Assembly (NCBI RefSeq): GCF_900177645.1
Contig: NZ_FXAO01000001.1
Coordinates: forward strand, 708,712-772,711
Reading direction: 5' to 3'
Length of the DNA: 64,000 bases
Source of the DNA: Arenibacter troitsensis
GTDB lineage: Bacteria > Bacteroidota > Bacteroidia > Flavobacteriales > Flavobacteriaceae
The translations under genes were made by a program, and so were the position numbers. Below are positions 16,496 to 26,127 of this stretch, piece by piece. Numbering within the stretch: position 1 is the stretch's first letter; each line of letters starts with the position of its first letter. Under the pieces are notes generated by a model. That model was given only the letters and a program-made list of their open reading frames with translations, was not told the DNA's origin and did no database searches.

Positions 16496-17887
16496 TTATA
16501 TGTGTATTACTTCCCCGTAGGCATGTGCTACAGCCTCCATTACCGCTTCACTCATGGTAGGGTGGGGATGCACGGCTTTCAGGATTTCATGGCCTGTAGT
16601 CTCCAATTTACGTGCAACTACTGCTTCTGCAATCATGTCCGTAACTCCTGCACCGATCATGTGGCATCCTAGCCATTCGCCGTATTTGGCATCAAAAATT
16701 ACTTTTACAAAGCCTTCCTTGTTACCGGAAGCACTGGCTTTTCCACTAGCTGAGAATGGGAATTTACCAACTTTTATTTCATATCCTTTTTCAATAGCCT
16801 GTTTTTCCGTAAGTCCAACAGAAGCTATTTCAGGAGAGCAGTAGGTGCACCCGGGAATGTTGCCATAGTCCAAGGGTTCCACGTGCATATCCGCAATTTT
16901 CTCCACACAAAGTATTCCTTCTGCCGATGCAACGTGGGCCAAGGCTTGCCCGGGTGTTACATCGCCAATGGCGAAGTATCCGGGAATATTGGTCTGATAA
17001 TAATCGTTTACCAAAATTTTATCCCTATCCGTGGCGATACCAACATTTTCCAAACCAATATTTTCAATATTGGTCTTAATGCCCACGGCAGACAATACGA
17101 TATCGGCCTCTAGGATTTCTTCTCCCTTGCTTGTTTTAACGGTGGCCTTCACTCCTGCACCGGAGGTGTCTACCTTGGTTACTTCGGAAGAGGTCATAAT
17201 TTTTATTCCCGTCTTTTTAAGACTGCGCTCCAATTGTTTGGAAACTTCTTCGTCCTCTACCGGTACAACGTTTGGCAAGAACTCCACTACGGTTACTTCT
17301 GTGCCCATGGCGTTGTAGAAATAGGCAAATTCGATACCTATGGCCCCACTACCCACAACAAGCATTTTCTTTGGTTGCTTGTCCAAGGACATGGCCTCCC
17401 GGTAGCCTATAATTTTTTTGCCATCCTGTGGTAAACTTGGCAGTTCCCTGCTACGTGCACCTGTAGCAATAATTATGTTGTTGGCCGAATACTCTGTTTC
17501 TTTGCCGTCATCGGACTTTACACTTATTTTTTTTCCTGGCTTTAGGGTACCATAACCCTTAATGACTTCAATTTTATTTTTTTTCATCAAAAATTGAACG
17601 CCCTTGCTCATTCCTTCTGCAACGTTCCTACTTCTCTTGACTACGGCATTAAAGTCCTTGTCCACGCCTTCGGCCTTTAGTCCGTAATCGGCTGCATGGA
17701 GCAAATATTCGAAAACCTGAGCGGATTTCAATAATGCTTTGGTAGGGATGCATCCCCAATTTAAACAAACGCCACCTAGATTTTCCTTTTCTATAATGGC
17801 AGTCTTAAATCCCAATTGAGAGGCTCTGATTGCGGCTACATAACCTCCAGGACCACTACCTAATACAATAATATCAAAATTGCTCAT
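16496..17887 (-). CDS. lpdA: Dihydrolipoyl dehydrogenase (E3)
   Basis: 463 aa, standard for E3. FAD site GSGPGGYVAA near residues 10-19. Redox-active disulfide GGVCLNWGCIPTK with Cys41 and Cys46. NAD site VVGSGAIGIEFA near 178. C-terminal dimer interface with the catalytic His-Glu pair in HPHPTMSEAVMEA. It reoxidises dihydrolipoamide in pyruvate, 2-oxoglutarate and branched-chain 2-oxoacid dehydrogenase complexes, or glycine cleavage. No E1/E2 genes are next to it, so it is likely shared among complexes. Confidence 0.96.
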   Translation of the reverse strand: MSNFDIIVLGSGPGGYVAAIRASQLGFKTAIIEKENLGGVCLNWGCIPTKALLKSAQVFEYLLHAADYGLKAEGVDKDFNAVVKRSRNVAEGMSKGVQFLMKKNKIEVIKGYGTLKPGKKISVKSDDGKETEYSANNIIIATGARSRELPSLPQDGKKIIGYREAMSLDKQPKKMLVVGSGAIGIEFAYFYNAMGTEVTVVEFLPNVVPVEDEEVSKQLERSLKKTGIKIMTSSEVTKVDTSGAGVKATVKTSKGEEILEADIVLSAVGIKTNIENIGLENVGIATDRDKILVNDYYQTNIPGYFAIGDVTPGQALAHVASAEGILCVEKIADMHVEPLDYGNIPGCTYCSPEIASVGLTEKQAIEKGYEIKVGKFPFSASGKASASGNKEGFVKVIFDAKYGEWLGCHMIGAGVTDMIAEAVVARKLETTGHEILKAVHPHPTMSEAVMEAVAHAYGEVIHI

Positions 17888-17982
17888 TTATATTTTTTTT
17901 GGTAAATAAATTATGAAGTGGCAAAGTTACAAAACCATACTGAATCCACACAGAGGCCATTTTAAATTAATTGGAATAAAAT

Positions 17983-18014
17983 AGGCTGGCCCGTATGTAG
18001 TTGCTGGCCAGCCT
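17983..18014 (-). terminator. Terminator hairpin after msrB
   Basis: Stem AGGCTGGCC / GGCCAGCCT with a 14-nt loop, followed on the minus strand by an ATTTTATT tract, 37 bp beyond the msrB stop codon. Confidence 0.7.
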
Positions 18015-18050
18015 TATGATGAATATAATTTGCTGAATTGCGGCCCTACC

Positions 18051-18545
18051 TTATTTTTTCGGTACAAAGTTTAGGGCAGCACCGTTAATGCAATGTCTCT
18101 TACCAGTGGTTTCTCTAGGTCCATCGTTAAAAACATGTCCCAAGTGTCCCCCGCAGGTGGCACAATGTTCTTCAGTCCTGGCATAGCCCAGATCATAATC
18201 AACGTCATAGGCCACATTTCCCTTTATCTCCCTGTCAAAACTGGGCCAGCCCGTTCCGGAATCAAATTTGTGTTCACTTTTAAAAAGTTCGGTTCCACAG
18301 GCCGCACAGGTATAAACACCTTTTTGTTTATTGTTCAGCAACTCGCTGGATCCAGGGTTTTCCGTACCTGCCTTTCTAAGGACATAGAACTGCATGTCTG
18401 TAAGCTGTTTTCTCCACTCGGCCTCGGTTTTGGTGACTTTAAACTGCTCCTTTTTTTTGGTATCCCCTTTAGGGGCCTCCTTTTCCTGCGAGGTTCCCTT
18501 GCATCCAATAAGAACCACACATAGTGCGAATAATATTTTTTTCAT
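18051..18545 (-). CDS. msrB: Peptide-methionine (R)-S-oxide reductase, lipoprotein
   Basis: 164 aa. Signal peptide with lipobox LIGC (Cys15) and a lysine/glutamate-rich linker indicate an exported lipoprotein. The MsrB domain (about 43-163) has zinc cysteines at 80, 83, 128 and 131 (CAACG and CATCGGHLGHVF), the substrate-binding GTGWPSF segment, and the catalytic Cys152 in RHCING. It reduces methionine-R-sulfoxide in proteins; the location suggests repair of oxidised envelope proteins. Single gene, with its own terminator. Confidence 0.95.
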   Translation of the reverse strand: MKKILFALCVVLIGCKGTSQEKEAPKGDTKKKEQFKVTKTEAEWRKQLTDMQFYVLRKAGTENPGSSELLNNKQKGVYTCAACGTELFKSEHKFDSGTGWPSFDREIKGNVAYDVDYDLGYARTEEHCATCGGHLGHVFNDGPRETTGKRHCINGAALNFVPKK

Positions 18546-18655
18546 AGCGTATCTTAATTTATTGTACTTCCCACATTTAGACGAAGTGCGATTGGCTTCC
18601 TTTCATCAATTCACTTACGTCAATTCCTGAATTAGGGTTTCAATGTATAAAAATA

Positions 18656-18683
18656 GCCCTTATTTCCTTAAGGAATTAAGGGC
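18656..18683 (-). terminator. Terminator hairpin after the collagen-like lipoprotein gene
   Basis: Stem GCCCTTA / TAAGGGC with an inner TTCCTTAAGGAA palindrome, followed on the minus strand by a T-rich run (ATTTTTAT). It lies 22 bp beyond the stop codon at 18706. Confidence 0.65.
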
Positions 18684-18705
18684 CAAGTACATATTGTAAC
18701 AAAGT

Positions 18706-19269
18706 TTAATCCAATGTAAATCGTTTTACATCTTTTTCTTCAACGCCTATAGTACTCATGACTGCATTAATATTGGATTTGTCCAATTTGGAACCTGCCA
18801 ACTTTTCTGCGGGTAAAATGGCTATTCTAAAAACCTGGTTTTGGGTATCTGCCGAAGTAAGGGTGCCTAAGTCAAAATCACCATCCAGGAAAATACTAAC
18901 GTCCAAGAAGGTGTGGTCATAGTTGTATTGTAAAATTCCTTGATTTAATAAAACGGTTTGTGGTAAAAGACGCCAAACATCAATAGGAGGCTCGTTTCCA
19001 CCATCAAGCTGCTCCCATAAAATATAAACCAAAACGACATCGGTTTCAAAAACCTCTACAGTTTGTGGAAATTGATATGTTATAGAGTAATCGCTCGGGT
19101 TAAAATCGCCCTCAATATCGATAACGGTTCCCAAAATGTTTACACCGTCCAGGCCATCATCTCCGTCACGTCCATCTAAACCATCAAAGCCAGGAGGGCC
19201 TGCAGGTCCTTCACAGGAGATAAAAAATAAAGCAATAAATGCGCCGAGTAATAAGGTAACTTTTTTCAT
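18706..19269 (-). CDS. Lipoprotein with a short collagen-like Gly-X-Y segment
   Basis: 187 aa. Lipobox FFISC puts the lipidated Cys at 19. Directly after it come eight Gly-X-Y triplets (residues about 21-44) that begin GPAGPPG and continue with Asp-rich triplets. The remaining 140 residues look beta-rich, with aromatic strands (YSITYQFPQTV, VLVYILWEQLDGG), and match no family I recognise. Collagen-like stalks in bacterial lipoproteins are thought to form trimeric rods lifting a head domain from the membrane; eight triplets is short but enough for a small stalk. Outer-membrane attachment is inferred. Own promoter and terminator. Confidence 0.8.
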   Translation of the reverse strand: MKKVTLLLGAFIALFFISCEGPAGPPGFDGLDGRDGDDGLDGVNILGTVIDIEGDFNPSDYSITYQFPQTVEVFETDVVLVYILWEQLDGGNEPPIDVWRLLPQTVLLNQGILQYNYDHTFLDVSIFLDGDFDLGTLTSADTQNQVFRIAILPAEKLAGSKLDKSNINAVMSTIGVEEKDVKRFTLD

Positions 19270-19449
19270 AATATTTATTTTAGTGTTTAATCAAAATCTA
19301 TAAATGTTATTGTATTTTTATTGTAGTTTCAAAAAGCGTTCCATTTTTTATATCTATACTTGCAAAGTTAGGTTTTAGGGAAAACTTGTTGTTCGTATAT
19401 CCAAATTACGGAACAAAGTTGTCCAAATAGTACACTAAATAACGTAATC

Positions 19450-21345
19450 ATGACCAAAGTAGTATCCCATAGTTTATTTACAGATTTTGATATAAATCTA
19501 TTTAAGGCGGGCAAACACTTCAAATTATATGAAAAGTTAGGTTCACATCTTATTGAAGTCAATGGGGTAAAAGGCACTTATTTTGCAGTTTGGGCTCCTT
19601 CGGCCCGTTCCGTTTCAGTGGTGGGCGATTTCAACAATTGGTACGAAGCTGACCATAAGCTGTATGTGCGTTGGGATGGTAGTGGTATCTGGGAGGGATT
19701 TGTTCCCGACTTGGGAAAAGGTACTTTGTACAAATATGTTATTCACTCTACAAATCATGGCGTGGTTACCGAAAAGGCGGACCCTTTTGCCCGAAGCTGT
19801 GAACATCCACCTATGACGGCATCTATAGTGTGGGAGGACAAACATCAATGGGGAGACGAAAACTGGATGAAATCCAGAAAGGAGAAAAATGCGCTTAACA
19901 AGCCATTTGCTGTATATGAGGTCCATTTGGGATCTTGGAAGAGAAAATCGAACAATGATTATTTGACCTATTCGGAATTGGCCGAAGAATTGGTGAACTA
20001 CGTTAAGGAAATGAATTTTACCCATGTGGAGTTTATGCCCATCATGGAATATCCGTACGATCCATCGTGGGGATACCAGTTAACAGGCTATTTTGCCCCT
20101 ACTTCTAGATTCGGAAAACCTGAAGGGTTTAAAGTATTGGTAGATGCATTGCATCAAAATGGAATTGGGGTTATCCTGGATTGGGTGCCCTCGCATTTTC
20201 CTGAAGATGCCCACGGTTTGGGGTTTTTTGATGGATCCCACCTTTATGAGCATCCCGATAGCAGAAGGGGATATCATCCTGATTGGAAAAGTTTGATATT
20301 TAATTATGGGAGAAATGAGGTAAGGGCATTTCTGATCAGTAATGCCATGTTTTGGTTGGATCAGTTCCATGCAGATGCACTTCGTGTAGACGCCGTAGCA
20401 TCCATGCTTTATTTGGATTATTCCAGGGATGAAGGTCAGTGGGAACCCAATATATACGGCAATAACGAGAATTTGGAGGCAATTTCATTTATACGGGAAC
20501 TCAATGAAACCGTTTATTCCAATTTTGAGGGGATACAGATGATTGCGGAAGAATCCACCTCTTTTTCTATGGTGTCCAAACCCGTAAGCATGGGAGGCCT
20601 TGGTTTTGGAATGAAATGGATGATGGGTTGGATGCACGATACCTTGGAATACTTTAAAAAAGAACCCATTTATAGGAAACACCATCAAAACGACCTTACC
20701 TTTAGTGCTACCTATGCCTTTACGGAGAATTTTATGTTGCCCTTTTCCCATGACGAAGTGGTTTATGGTAAACGATCCCTATTGTATAGGATGCCAGGAG
20801 ATGAATGGCAGCGTTTTGCCAACCTAAGATTGCTTTTTGGGTATATGTATACCCATCCCGGGGCCAACCTGATATTTATGGGAGGCGAATTTGGTCAATC
20901 TTCCGAATGGAATTTTCAAAAAAGTTTGGATTGGCATCTCTTACAATATGACTTTCATATTGGAATCCAAAATTTGGTGAAGGATCTAAACAAATTATAT
21001 CAGGAGTATCCAGCCCTATACGAGAAACAATTTAGTCCAGAAGGTTTTCAATGGATAGATTACGGGGACCATCAAAATTCCGTCCTTACCTATATTAGAA
21101 AAGGAATTGATCCTAAGCAGAATATCTATATAGCCTGTAATTTTACTCCGGTACCTAGGAAAAATTATAGAATGGGGGTTCCAAAATCAGGACAATTAAA
21201 GGAAATTTTCAATAGTGATGACACAAAATATGGCGGTACGGGGATGAAAAACAGCGCATTGAAAATAGGGAAAACCGCATGGCATGGATTTGATAAGTCC
21301 GTGGAAATCACCATACCACCACTCGGAGTGGTCGTTTTTAAGTGA
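19450..21345 (+). CDS. glgB: 1,4-alpha-glucan branching enzyme
   Basis: 631 aa. An N-terminal CBM48 domain (about 30-115, with YFAVWAPSARSVSVVGDFNNW) precedes the GH13 barrel. Barrel motifs: GVILDWVPSHFP (region I), DALRVDAVASMLY with the Asp nucleophile (region II), MIAEEST with the acid Glu (region III) and LPFSHDEVV (region IV). A C-terminal beta domain ends at 631. It makes alpha-1,6 branches in glycogen-like glucan, cytoplasmic. No glgA or glgC is beside it; the neighbour downstream is a GH31 glucosidase, so the two may serve alpha-glucan remodelling. Confidence 0.96.
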   Translation: MTKVVSHSLFTDFDINLFKAGKHFKLYEKLGSHLIEVNGVKGTYFAVWAPSARSVSVVGDFNNWYEADHKLYVRWDGSGIWEGFVPDLGKGTLYKYVIHSTNHGVVTEKADPFARSCEHPPMTASIVWEDKHQWGDENWMKSRKEKNALNKPFAVYEVHLGSWKRKSNNDYLTYSELAEELVNYVKEMNFTHVEFMPIMEYPYDPSWGYQLTGYFAPTSRFGKPEGFKVLVDALHQNGIGVILDWVPSHFPEDAHGLGFFDGSHLYEHPDSRRGYHPDWKSLIFNYGRNEVRAFLISNAMFWLDQFHADALRVDAVASMLYLDYSRDEGQWEPNIYGNNENLEAISFIRELNETVYSNFEGIQMIAEESTSFSMVSKPVSMGGLGFGMKWMMGWMHDTLEYFKKEPIYRKHHQNDLTFSATYAFTENFMLPFSHDEVVYGKRSLLYRMPGDEWQRFANLRLLFGYMYTHPGANLIFMGGEFGQSSEWNFQKSLDWHLLQYDFHIGIQNLVKDLNKLYQEYPALYEKQFSPEGFQWIDYGDHQNSVLTYIRKGIDPKQNIYIACNFTPVPRKNYRMGVPKSGQLKEIFNSDDTKYGGTGMKNSALKIGKTAWHGFDKSVEITIPPLGVVVFK

Positions 21346-21443
21346 TTTTAGGTATTATAATGCCAACGGAATATAATTGCAGCGCTTATCATTTCTTTAA
21401 TTCATATGAATGTATTTTTTTTGTATTCGAAAATTAACCGCCC

Positions 21444-23843
21444 ATGATCACTAATACTGAACTTGAATACAAAGGCAATTTATACCCCAATACAATTGTT
21501 GAATTTCATAGGGACACGGACAAATTGTATTTTACCACCTCCAACGGGGTCATTTTGGAGTTGACAATTTTGCGGGACAGTATATTGAGGTTTAGGTATG
21601 CGACCGAAAATATTTTTGAACCAGACTTTTCATATTCCATCAGTGAAAATGTTAGCATTGGGTTTAATCACCTTAAGGTGGAAGAGACTGCTACAGAGTA
21701 TTTGGTGTATACGGCCAAACTAAAAGTGCTTTTGGATAAAAAGACGTTGAGAACCCAAATTTCCGATCTTGATGGCAATATTATTAATGAGGATGAACTT
21801 GGTTTTCATTGGGAGGAGAATTATGAGTTTGGGGGGAATTCTGTAAAAATGAGCAAGATTACCCAAAACGCCGAAAGTTTCTACGGTTTGGGGGATAAGG
21901 CAACACATTCCAACCTTAAAGGGAAACGTGTAAGCAACTGGGTAACGGATCAATACGCCTATGGAAAGGATCAGGATCCTTTATATAAGGCAATTCCATT
22001 TTTTATAGGCTTGCACAACAATAAGGCCTATGGGATTTTCTTTGACAATACCTTTAAGACGAATTTTGATTTCGCGCATGAGCGGAGAAATGTAACCAGT
22101 TTTTGGGCAGATGGGGGAGAGATGAATTATTATTTTATCTATGGACCCCAAATGAGCCAAGTGGTCAAAGCCTACACCAACTTAACGGGGACGCCAGAGT
22201 TGCCACCAATGTGGGCTATGGGTTATCATCAATCCAAATGGAGCTACTATCCGGAGAGTAATGTTAGGGCTATAGCCAAGAATTTTAGGAAAATGAGGAT
22301 TCCTTGTGATGCCATTTATTTGGACATCGATTATATGGACGGATTTAGGTGCTTTACTTGGGACAAATCGCGTTTTCCAAATCCGAAAAAGATGATTTCC
22401 GATCTGGAGGAGAAAGGGTTTAAGACGGTTGTGATGATAGATCCGGGGATAAAGATAGATAAGGATTATTGGGTATATCAAGAGGCTATTGAAAACGATT
22501 ATTTCTGCAAACGGGCCGATGGTGCTTACATGAAAGGCAAGGTGTGGCCGGGAGAGTGCAATTTTCCAGATTTTACCAATCCAACGGTAAGGGAATGGTG
22601 GGCCGAACTTTATAAGGAAATGATGTCGGAAATTGGTGTGCATGCCGTTTGGAACGATATGAATGAACCAGCGGTTATGGAGGTGCCCACCAAAACGGCA
22701 CCTTTGGATACCCGACATGATTTTGATGGACATCCATGCTCCCATAGAAAAGCCCACAACGTTTATGGAATGCAAATGGTCCGTGCTACCTATGAGGGTA
22801 TTAAAAAGTATGTATATCCAAAGAGGCCTTTTGTAATTACCAGGGCAGCATTTGCAGGGACCCAAAGGTTTTCTTCTACATGGACCGGCGATAATGTGGC
22901 TACATGGGAACATTTATGGATTGCGAACGTGCAGGCTCAGCGTATGTGTATGAGCGGATATTCGTTTGTAGGTTCGGATATTGGCGGGTTTGCGGAACAA
23001 CCTAATGGCGAACTATTTGCCAGATGGATTCAATTGGGGGTTTTCCATCCGTTCTGTAGGGTGCATTCCAGTGGTGATCATGGCGATCAGGAACCATGGT
23101 CCTTTGATGATGAAGTAACCAACATTGTGCGGAAGTTTATTGAATTGCGCTATCAGCTTTTGCCTTATTTGTACACCATGTTCTATAGGTATTCCAAAGA
23201 AGGGGTGCCCATGTTGAAGCCATTGGTACATTTTGATCAAGAAGATCACCAAACACATTTTAGGACCGATGAATTTATATTTGGGGAACAAATTCTAGTT
23301 TGTCCGGTACAGGAACCAAATGCCCAGGGGCGTAGAATGTACCTGCCAAGGGGCATATGGTATAATTATTGGACCAATGAGGCCGTAGTTGGTGGTATGG
23401 AGAAATGGGTGGTGGCCGGTTTGGATAAAATTCCAATCTTTATTAAAGAAGGTGCCATGATTCCAAAATACCCTGTGCAACAATACGTGGGTGAACTTGA
23501 AATCAAGGAATTGGTTTTGGATGTATACTATAAAAATGGTGTAGAAACGTCAACCGTTTATGAGGATGGCCAGGATGGCTACGATTATAAAAAAGGCAGA
23601 TACAGCCTTAGAAACTTCAATTTAAAAGGAAAGCCTAATGAACTTCTTATTCAACAGTTTAAGGATGGAAGTTTTATAACCTCCTATGAAACCTTTAAAA
23701 TGAATCTTCATGGGCTACCCTTCAAAATAAAGAAAATTCAAGTAGATAATGAGTTTGTGGATCTGAAAGATGTCAAGTTAAACGGTAACAATAATATACA
23801 TGTCAGCAAGGATTTTACTTTATTGCACATTATTGGTGCGTAA
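21444..23843 (+). CDS. Glycoside hydrolase family 31 alpha-glucosidase
   Basis: 799 aa, typical of GH31. The N-terminal beta-sandwich (about 1-230) ends before a (beta/alpha)8 barrel. The nucleophile motif is WNDMNEPAVME, and GYHQSKWSYY and IYLDIDYMDG are characteristic strands; the second catalytic region includes TWTGDNVATW. C-terminal beta domains cover about 590-799. No signal peptide, so probably cytoplasmic. It releases alpha-linked glucose from the non-reducing ends of malto-oligosaccharides or related glucans. It follows glgB by 98 bp and precedes an M48 peptidase by 40 bp. Confidence 0.93.
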   Translation: MITNTELEYKGNLYPNTIVEFHRDTDKLYFTTSNGVILELTILRDSILRFRYATENIFEPDFSYSISENVSIGFNHLKVEETATEYLVYTAKLKVLLDKKTLRTQISDLDGNIINEDELGFHWEENYEFGGNSVKMSKITQNAESFYGLGDKATHSNLKGKRVSNWVTDQYAYGKDQDPLYKAIPFFIGLHNNKAYGIFFDNTFKTNFDFAHERRNVTSFWADGGEMNYYFIYGPQMSQVVKAYTNLTGTPELPPMWAMGYHQSKWSYYPESNVRAIAKNFRKMRIPCDAIYLDIDYMDGFRCFTWDKSRFPNPKKMISDLEEKGFKTVVMIDPGIKIDKDYWVYQEAIENDYFCKRADGAYMKGKVWPGECNFPDFTNPTVREWWAELYKEMMSEIGVHAVWNDMNEPAVMEVPTKTAPLDTRHDFDGHPCSHRKAHNVYGMQMVRATYEGIKKYVYPKRPFVITRAAFAGTQRFSSTWTGDNVATWEHLWIANVQAQRMCMSGYSFVGSDIGGFAEQPNGELFARWIQLGVFHPFCRVHSSGDHGDQEPWSFDDEVTNIVRKFIELRYQLLPYLYTMFYRYSKEGVPMLKPLVHFDQEDHQTHFRTDEFIFGEQILVCPVQEPNAQGRRMYLPRGIWYNYWTNEAVVGGMEKWVVAGLDKIPIFIKEGAMIPKYPVQQYVGELEIKELVLDVYYKNGVETSTVYEDGQDGYDYKKGRYSLRNFNLKGKPNELLIQQFKDGSFITSYETFKMNLHGLPFKIKKIQVDNEFVDLKDVKLNGNNNIHVSKDFTLLHIIGA

Positions 23844-23883
23844 TTTTTTTGTAATTTTCGGGGAATAAATATCTAATCTTAAG

Positions 23884-24693
23884 ATGAAAAAAATAGTTTT
23901 AGCAATAATGGTCTTTTTAGGGGTTGTAGCCTGTAAGACCAATCCTTTTACAGGGCAAAAGGTTTTGAACTTTTACCCCAATAGTCAACTTTTTCCAACG
24001 GCTTTTGCCCAATATGACCAATTTCTTGAAGAGAACAAGGTAATTACCGGAACGGACGATGCAAGAATGATCACCAAAACTGGTCAGCGTATTGCAGCGG
24101 CTGCAGAACGTTGGCTAACTGCCAATGGTTATGCGGGATACCTTAAGGATTACAAGTGGGAATATAATCTGGTGAATGATGAAACGGTGAATGCCTGGTG
24201 TATGCCTGGAGGTAAAATAGTATTTTATACTGGAATACTTCCAATATGCCAAGGAGAGACGGGAGTGGCGGTAGTAATGGGCCATGAGGTGGCCCACGCC
24301 TTGGCAGACCATGGGGCACAAAGGATGAGTGCCGGCACTTTGCAACAATTGGGGGCAGTGGCCGGTAATGTAGTGATACAGGATGAGCAAAAAAGAAATA
24401 TTTTCAATCAAGCATATGGAATAGGATCCCAGGTCGGGGTAATGCTTCCTTTTAGCAGAAGCCATGAAACTGAAGCGGATAGGATAGGTTTGCAAATTAT
24501 GGCCATTGCAGGCTATAATCCGGATGAAGCGGCTGAACTTTGGAAGAGAATGAAGGCCAATAGTGGCGGTAGTGCACCACCAGAGTTTTTAAGCACCCAC
24601 CCTTCCAATGAAACCCGTATTGCCAACCTTACGGAATGGGCCCCTTTAGCGAAAAAAGAAGCGGCTAAATTTGGCATAACCTCTTTTCAATAG
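23884..24693 (+). CDS. M48 family metallopeptidase, lipoprotein
   Basis: 269 aa. Lipobox VVAC (Cys17). The zinc motif is GHEVAHAL with His134, Glu135 and His138, and the third ligand is the Glu of SHETEADRIG further on. This is the BepA/LoiP-type group of periplasmic M48 enzymes that degrade or help assemble misfolded outer-membrane proteins. No TPR extension is present, so it is closer to LoiP in size. Ends in front of a good terminator at 24737-24766. Confidence 0.92.
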   Translation: MKKIVLAIMVFLGVVACKTNPFTGQKVLNFYPNSQLFPTAFAQYDQFLEENKVITGTDDARMITKTGQRIAAAAERWLTANGYAGYLKDYKWEYNLVNDETVNAWCMPGGKIVFYTGILPICQGETGVAVVMGHEVAHALADHGAQRMSAGTLQQLGAVAGNVVIQDEQKRNIFNQAYGIGSQVGVMLPFSRSHETEADRIGLQIMAIAGYNPDEAAELWKRMKANSGGSAPPEFLSTHPSNETRIANLTEWAPLAKKEAAKFGITSFQ

Positions 24694-24736
24694 TGATAAG
24701 TGAAATAAAAATAAATAAGTACTAATTTCAATTGGG

Positions 24737-24766
24737 AAGCTGCTCTTAATAGGAGTGGCTTTTTTT
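24737..24766 (+). terminator. Terminator hairpin after the M48 gene
   Basis: A 10-bp stem with three wobble pairs (AAGCTGCTCT / GGAGTGGCTT), 5-nt loop, followed by a run of T. The next gene's ATG comes only 5 nt after the T run, which leaves very little room for a leader. Confidence 0.7.
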
Positions 24767-24770
24767 GTTT

Positions 24771-26099
24771 ATGAGTCGAATCCTACCTGTTAAAGGCAGT
24801 AAAAAGTTATTGAATGCGTGGGCATTCTATGATTGGGCCAATTCTGTCTATAGCCTTGTAATTTCTTCCGCTATATTTCCTATTTTTTATGGAGCTTTAT
24901 TTAGGGTGGCCGGGATAGAAAAGGTGGTGGTATTTGGTGGGGAAATTGCTAGGGCGCCCCTTATTAGCTACGTTACCTCGGCCGCATTTTTATTTATAGC
25001 CCTGATAACACCAATTTTATCCGGTATTGCGGATTATTTGGGAAACAAAAGACTTTTTATGAAATTGTTTTGTTATCTGGGAGCCTTGTCCTGCATAGGA
25101 TTGTACTGGTTTTCCTTGGAGCAAATTTATTTTAGCCTGATTTGTTATTTTTTTGGATTGGTGGGATTTTGGGTAAGTTTTGCCTTTAGTAACTCCTACC
25201 TTCCGGATATAGCTTTTCCTGGACAACAGGATGGGATTAGTGCAAAAGGATTTTCACTGGGTTATATTGGGAGCGTTATTTTATTGCTATTAAATTTGGC
25301 AATGGTCATGAAGCCCAATCTCTTTGGGATCGAATCCGACGCTGGCGGATTGGCGGAAATCAAAGCTATGAGATATTCCTTTCTAACCGTAGGCTTGTGG
25401 TGGATAGGGTTTTCGCAGTATAGCTTTTATTTTCTGCCCAAAGGGTTTAAAAGGGAAGGGGCACGGAAACATATAATCCTTAATGGTTTTAAGGAACTAA
25501 AAAATGTGTGGCATCAAATGGGAGGGCAAATAAAATTGAAACGATATTTGGCTGCCTTTTTTATCTACAGTATGGCTGTACAGACCGTGATGCTGATAGC
25601 CACTTATTTTGGGGAAGAGGAGATTCAATGGAATTCGGATTCCGAAAGAACAACAGGATTGATTGTTAGTATTCTTCTTATTCAGCTTGTTGCCATTGCT
25701 GGGGCAACACTTACCGCCAAGGCATCCAAAGCCTTCGGCAATATTGGGACACTTATTGTGGTGAATATACTTTGGGTGTTGATTTGCATTTATGCCTATT
25801 TTTTGATTACGCCTTTGGATTTTTACATAGCTGCGGGGTGTGTAGGTGTTGTCATGGGAGGGATTCAGGCACTTTCCAGGTCTACCTATTCCAAATTTTT
25901 ACCGGAAACCACAGATACTGCATCTTTCTTTAGTTTTTATGATGTGGCGGAAAAGATAGGAATTGTTATAGGTACTTTCTTGTATGGTTTTGCTGCCCAA
26001 TATTTTGGAAGTATGCGATATGCCATTATTTTGCTTGGATTGTTTTTTATGGCAGGCGCATTTCTACTGACCAGGGTTGTTAAGACACGGGAAATTTAA
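24771..26099 (+). CDS. MFS transporter of the UMF1/Atg22-like family
   Basis: 442 aa from ATG 24771. About twelve transmembrane helices. The opening LNAWAFYDWANSVYSLVI is the signature of UMF1 (unknown major facilitator) proteins related to yeast vacuolar effluxer Atg22, which exports amino acids. A later motif GGIQALSRSTYSKFLPE is also conserved. Inner membrane, probably an efflux carrier, substrate unknown. It starts straight after the M48 terminator, so its promoter must overlap the terminator or the M48 3' end. Confidence 0.9.
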   Translation: MSRILPVKGSKKLLNAWAFYDWANSVYSLVISSAIFPIFYGALFRVAGIEKVVVFGGEIARAPLISYVTSAAFLFIALITPILSGIADYLGNKRLFMKLFCYLGALSCIGLYWFSLEQIYFSLICYFFGLVGFWVSFAFSNSYLPDIAFPGQQDGISAKGFSLGYIGSVILLLLNLAMVMKPNLFGIESDAGGLAEIKAMRYSFLTVGLWWIGFSQYSFYFLPKGFKREGARKHIILNGFKELKNVWHQMGGQIKLKRYLAAFFIYSMAVQTVMLIATYFGEEEIQWNSDSERTTGLIVSILLIQLVAIAGATLTAKASKAFGNIGTLIVVNILWVLICIYAYFLITPLDFYIAAGCVGVVMGGIQALSRSTYSKFLPETTDTASFFSFYDVAEKIGIVIGTFLYGFAAQYFGSMRYAIILLGLFFMAGAFLLTRVVKTREI

Positions 26100-26127
26100 G
26101 TTCTTAATCTTAAGGGAGTATTTCCGT

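Noticed and set aside
22182-22913. 243-codon open frame antisense to the GH31 gene
   Set aside because: Rich in His, Trp, Ile and Arg without domain pattern; mirror of a strongly conserved glucosidase frame.
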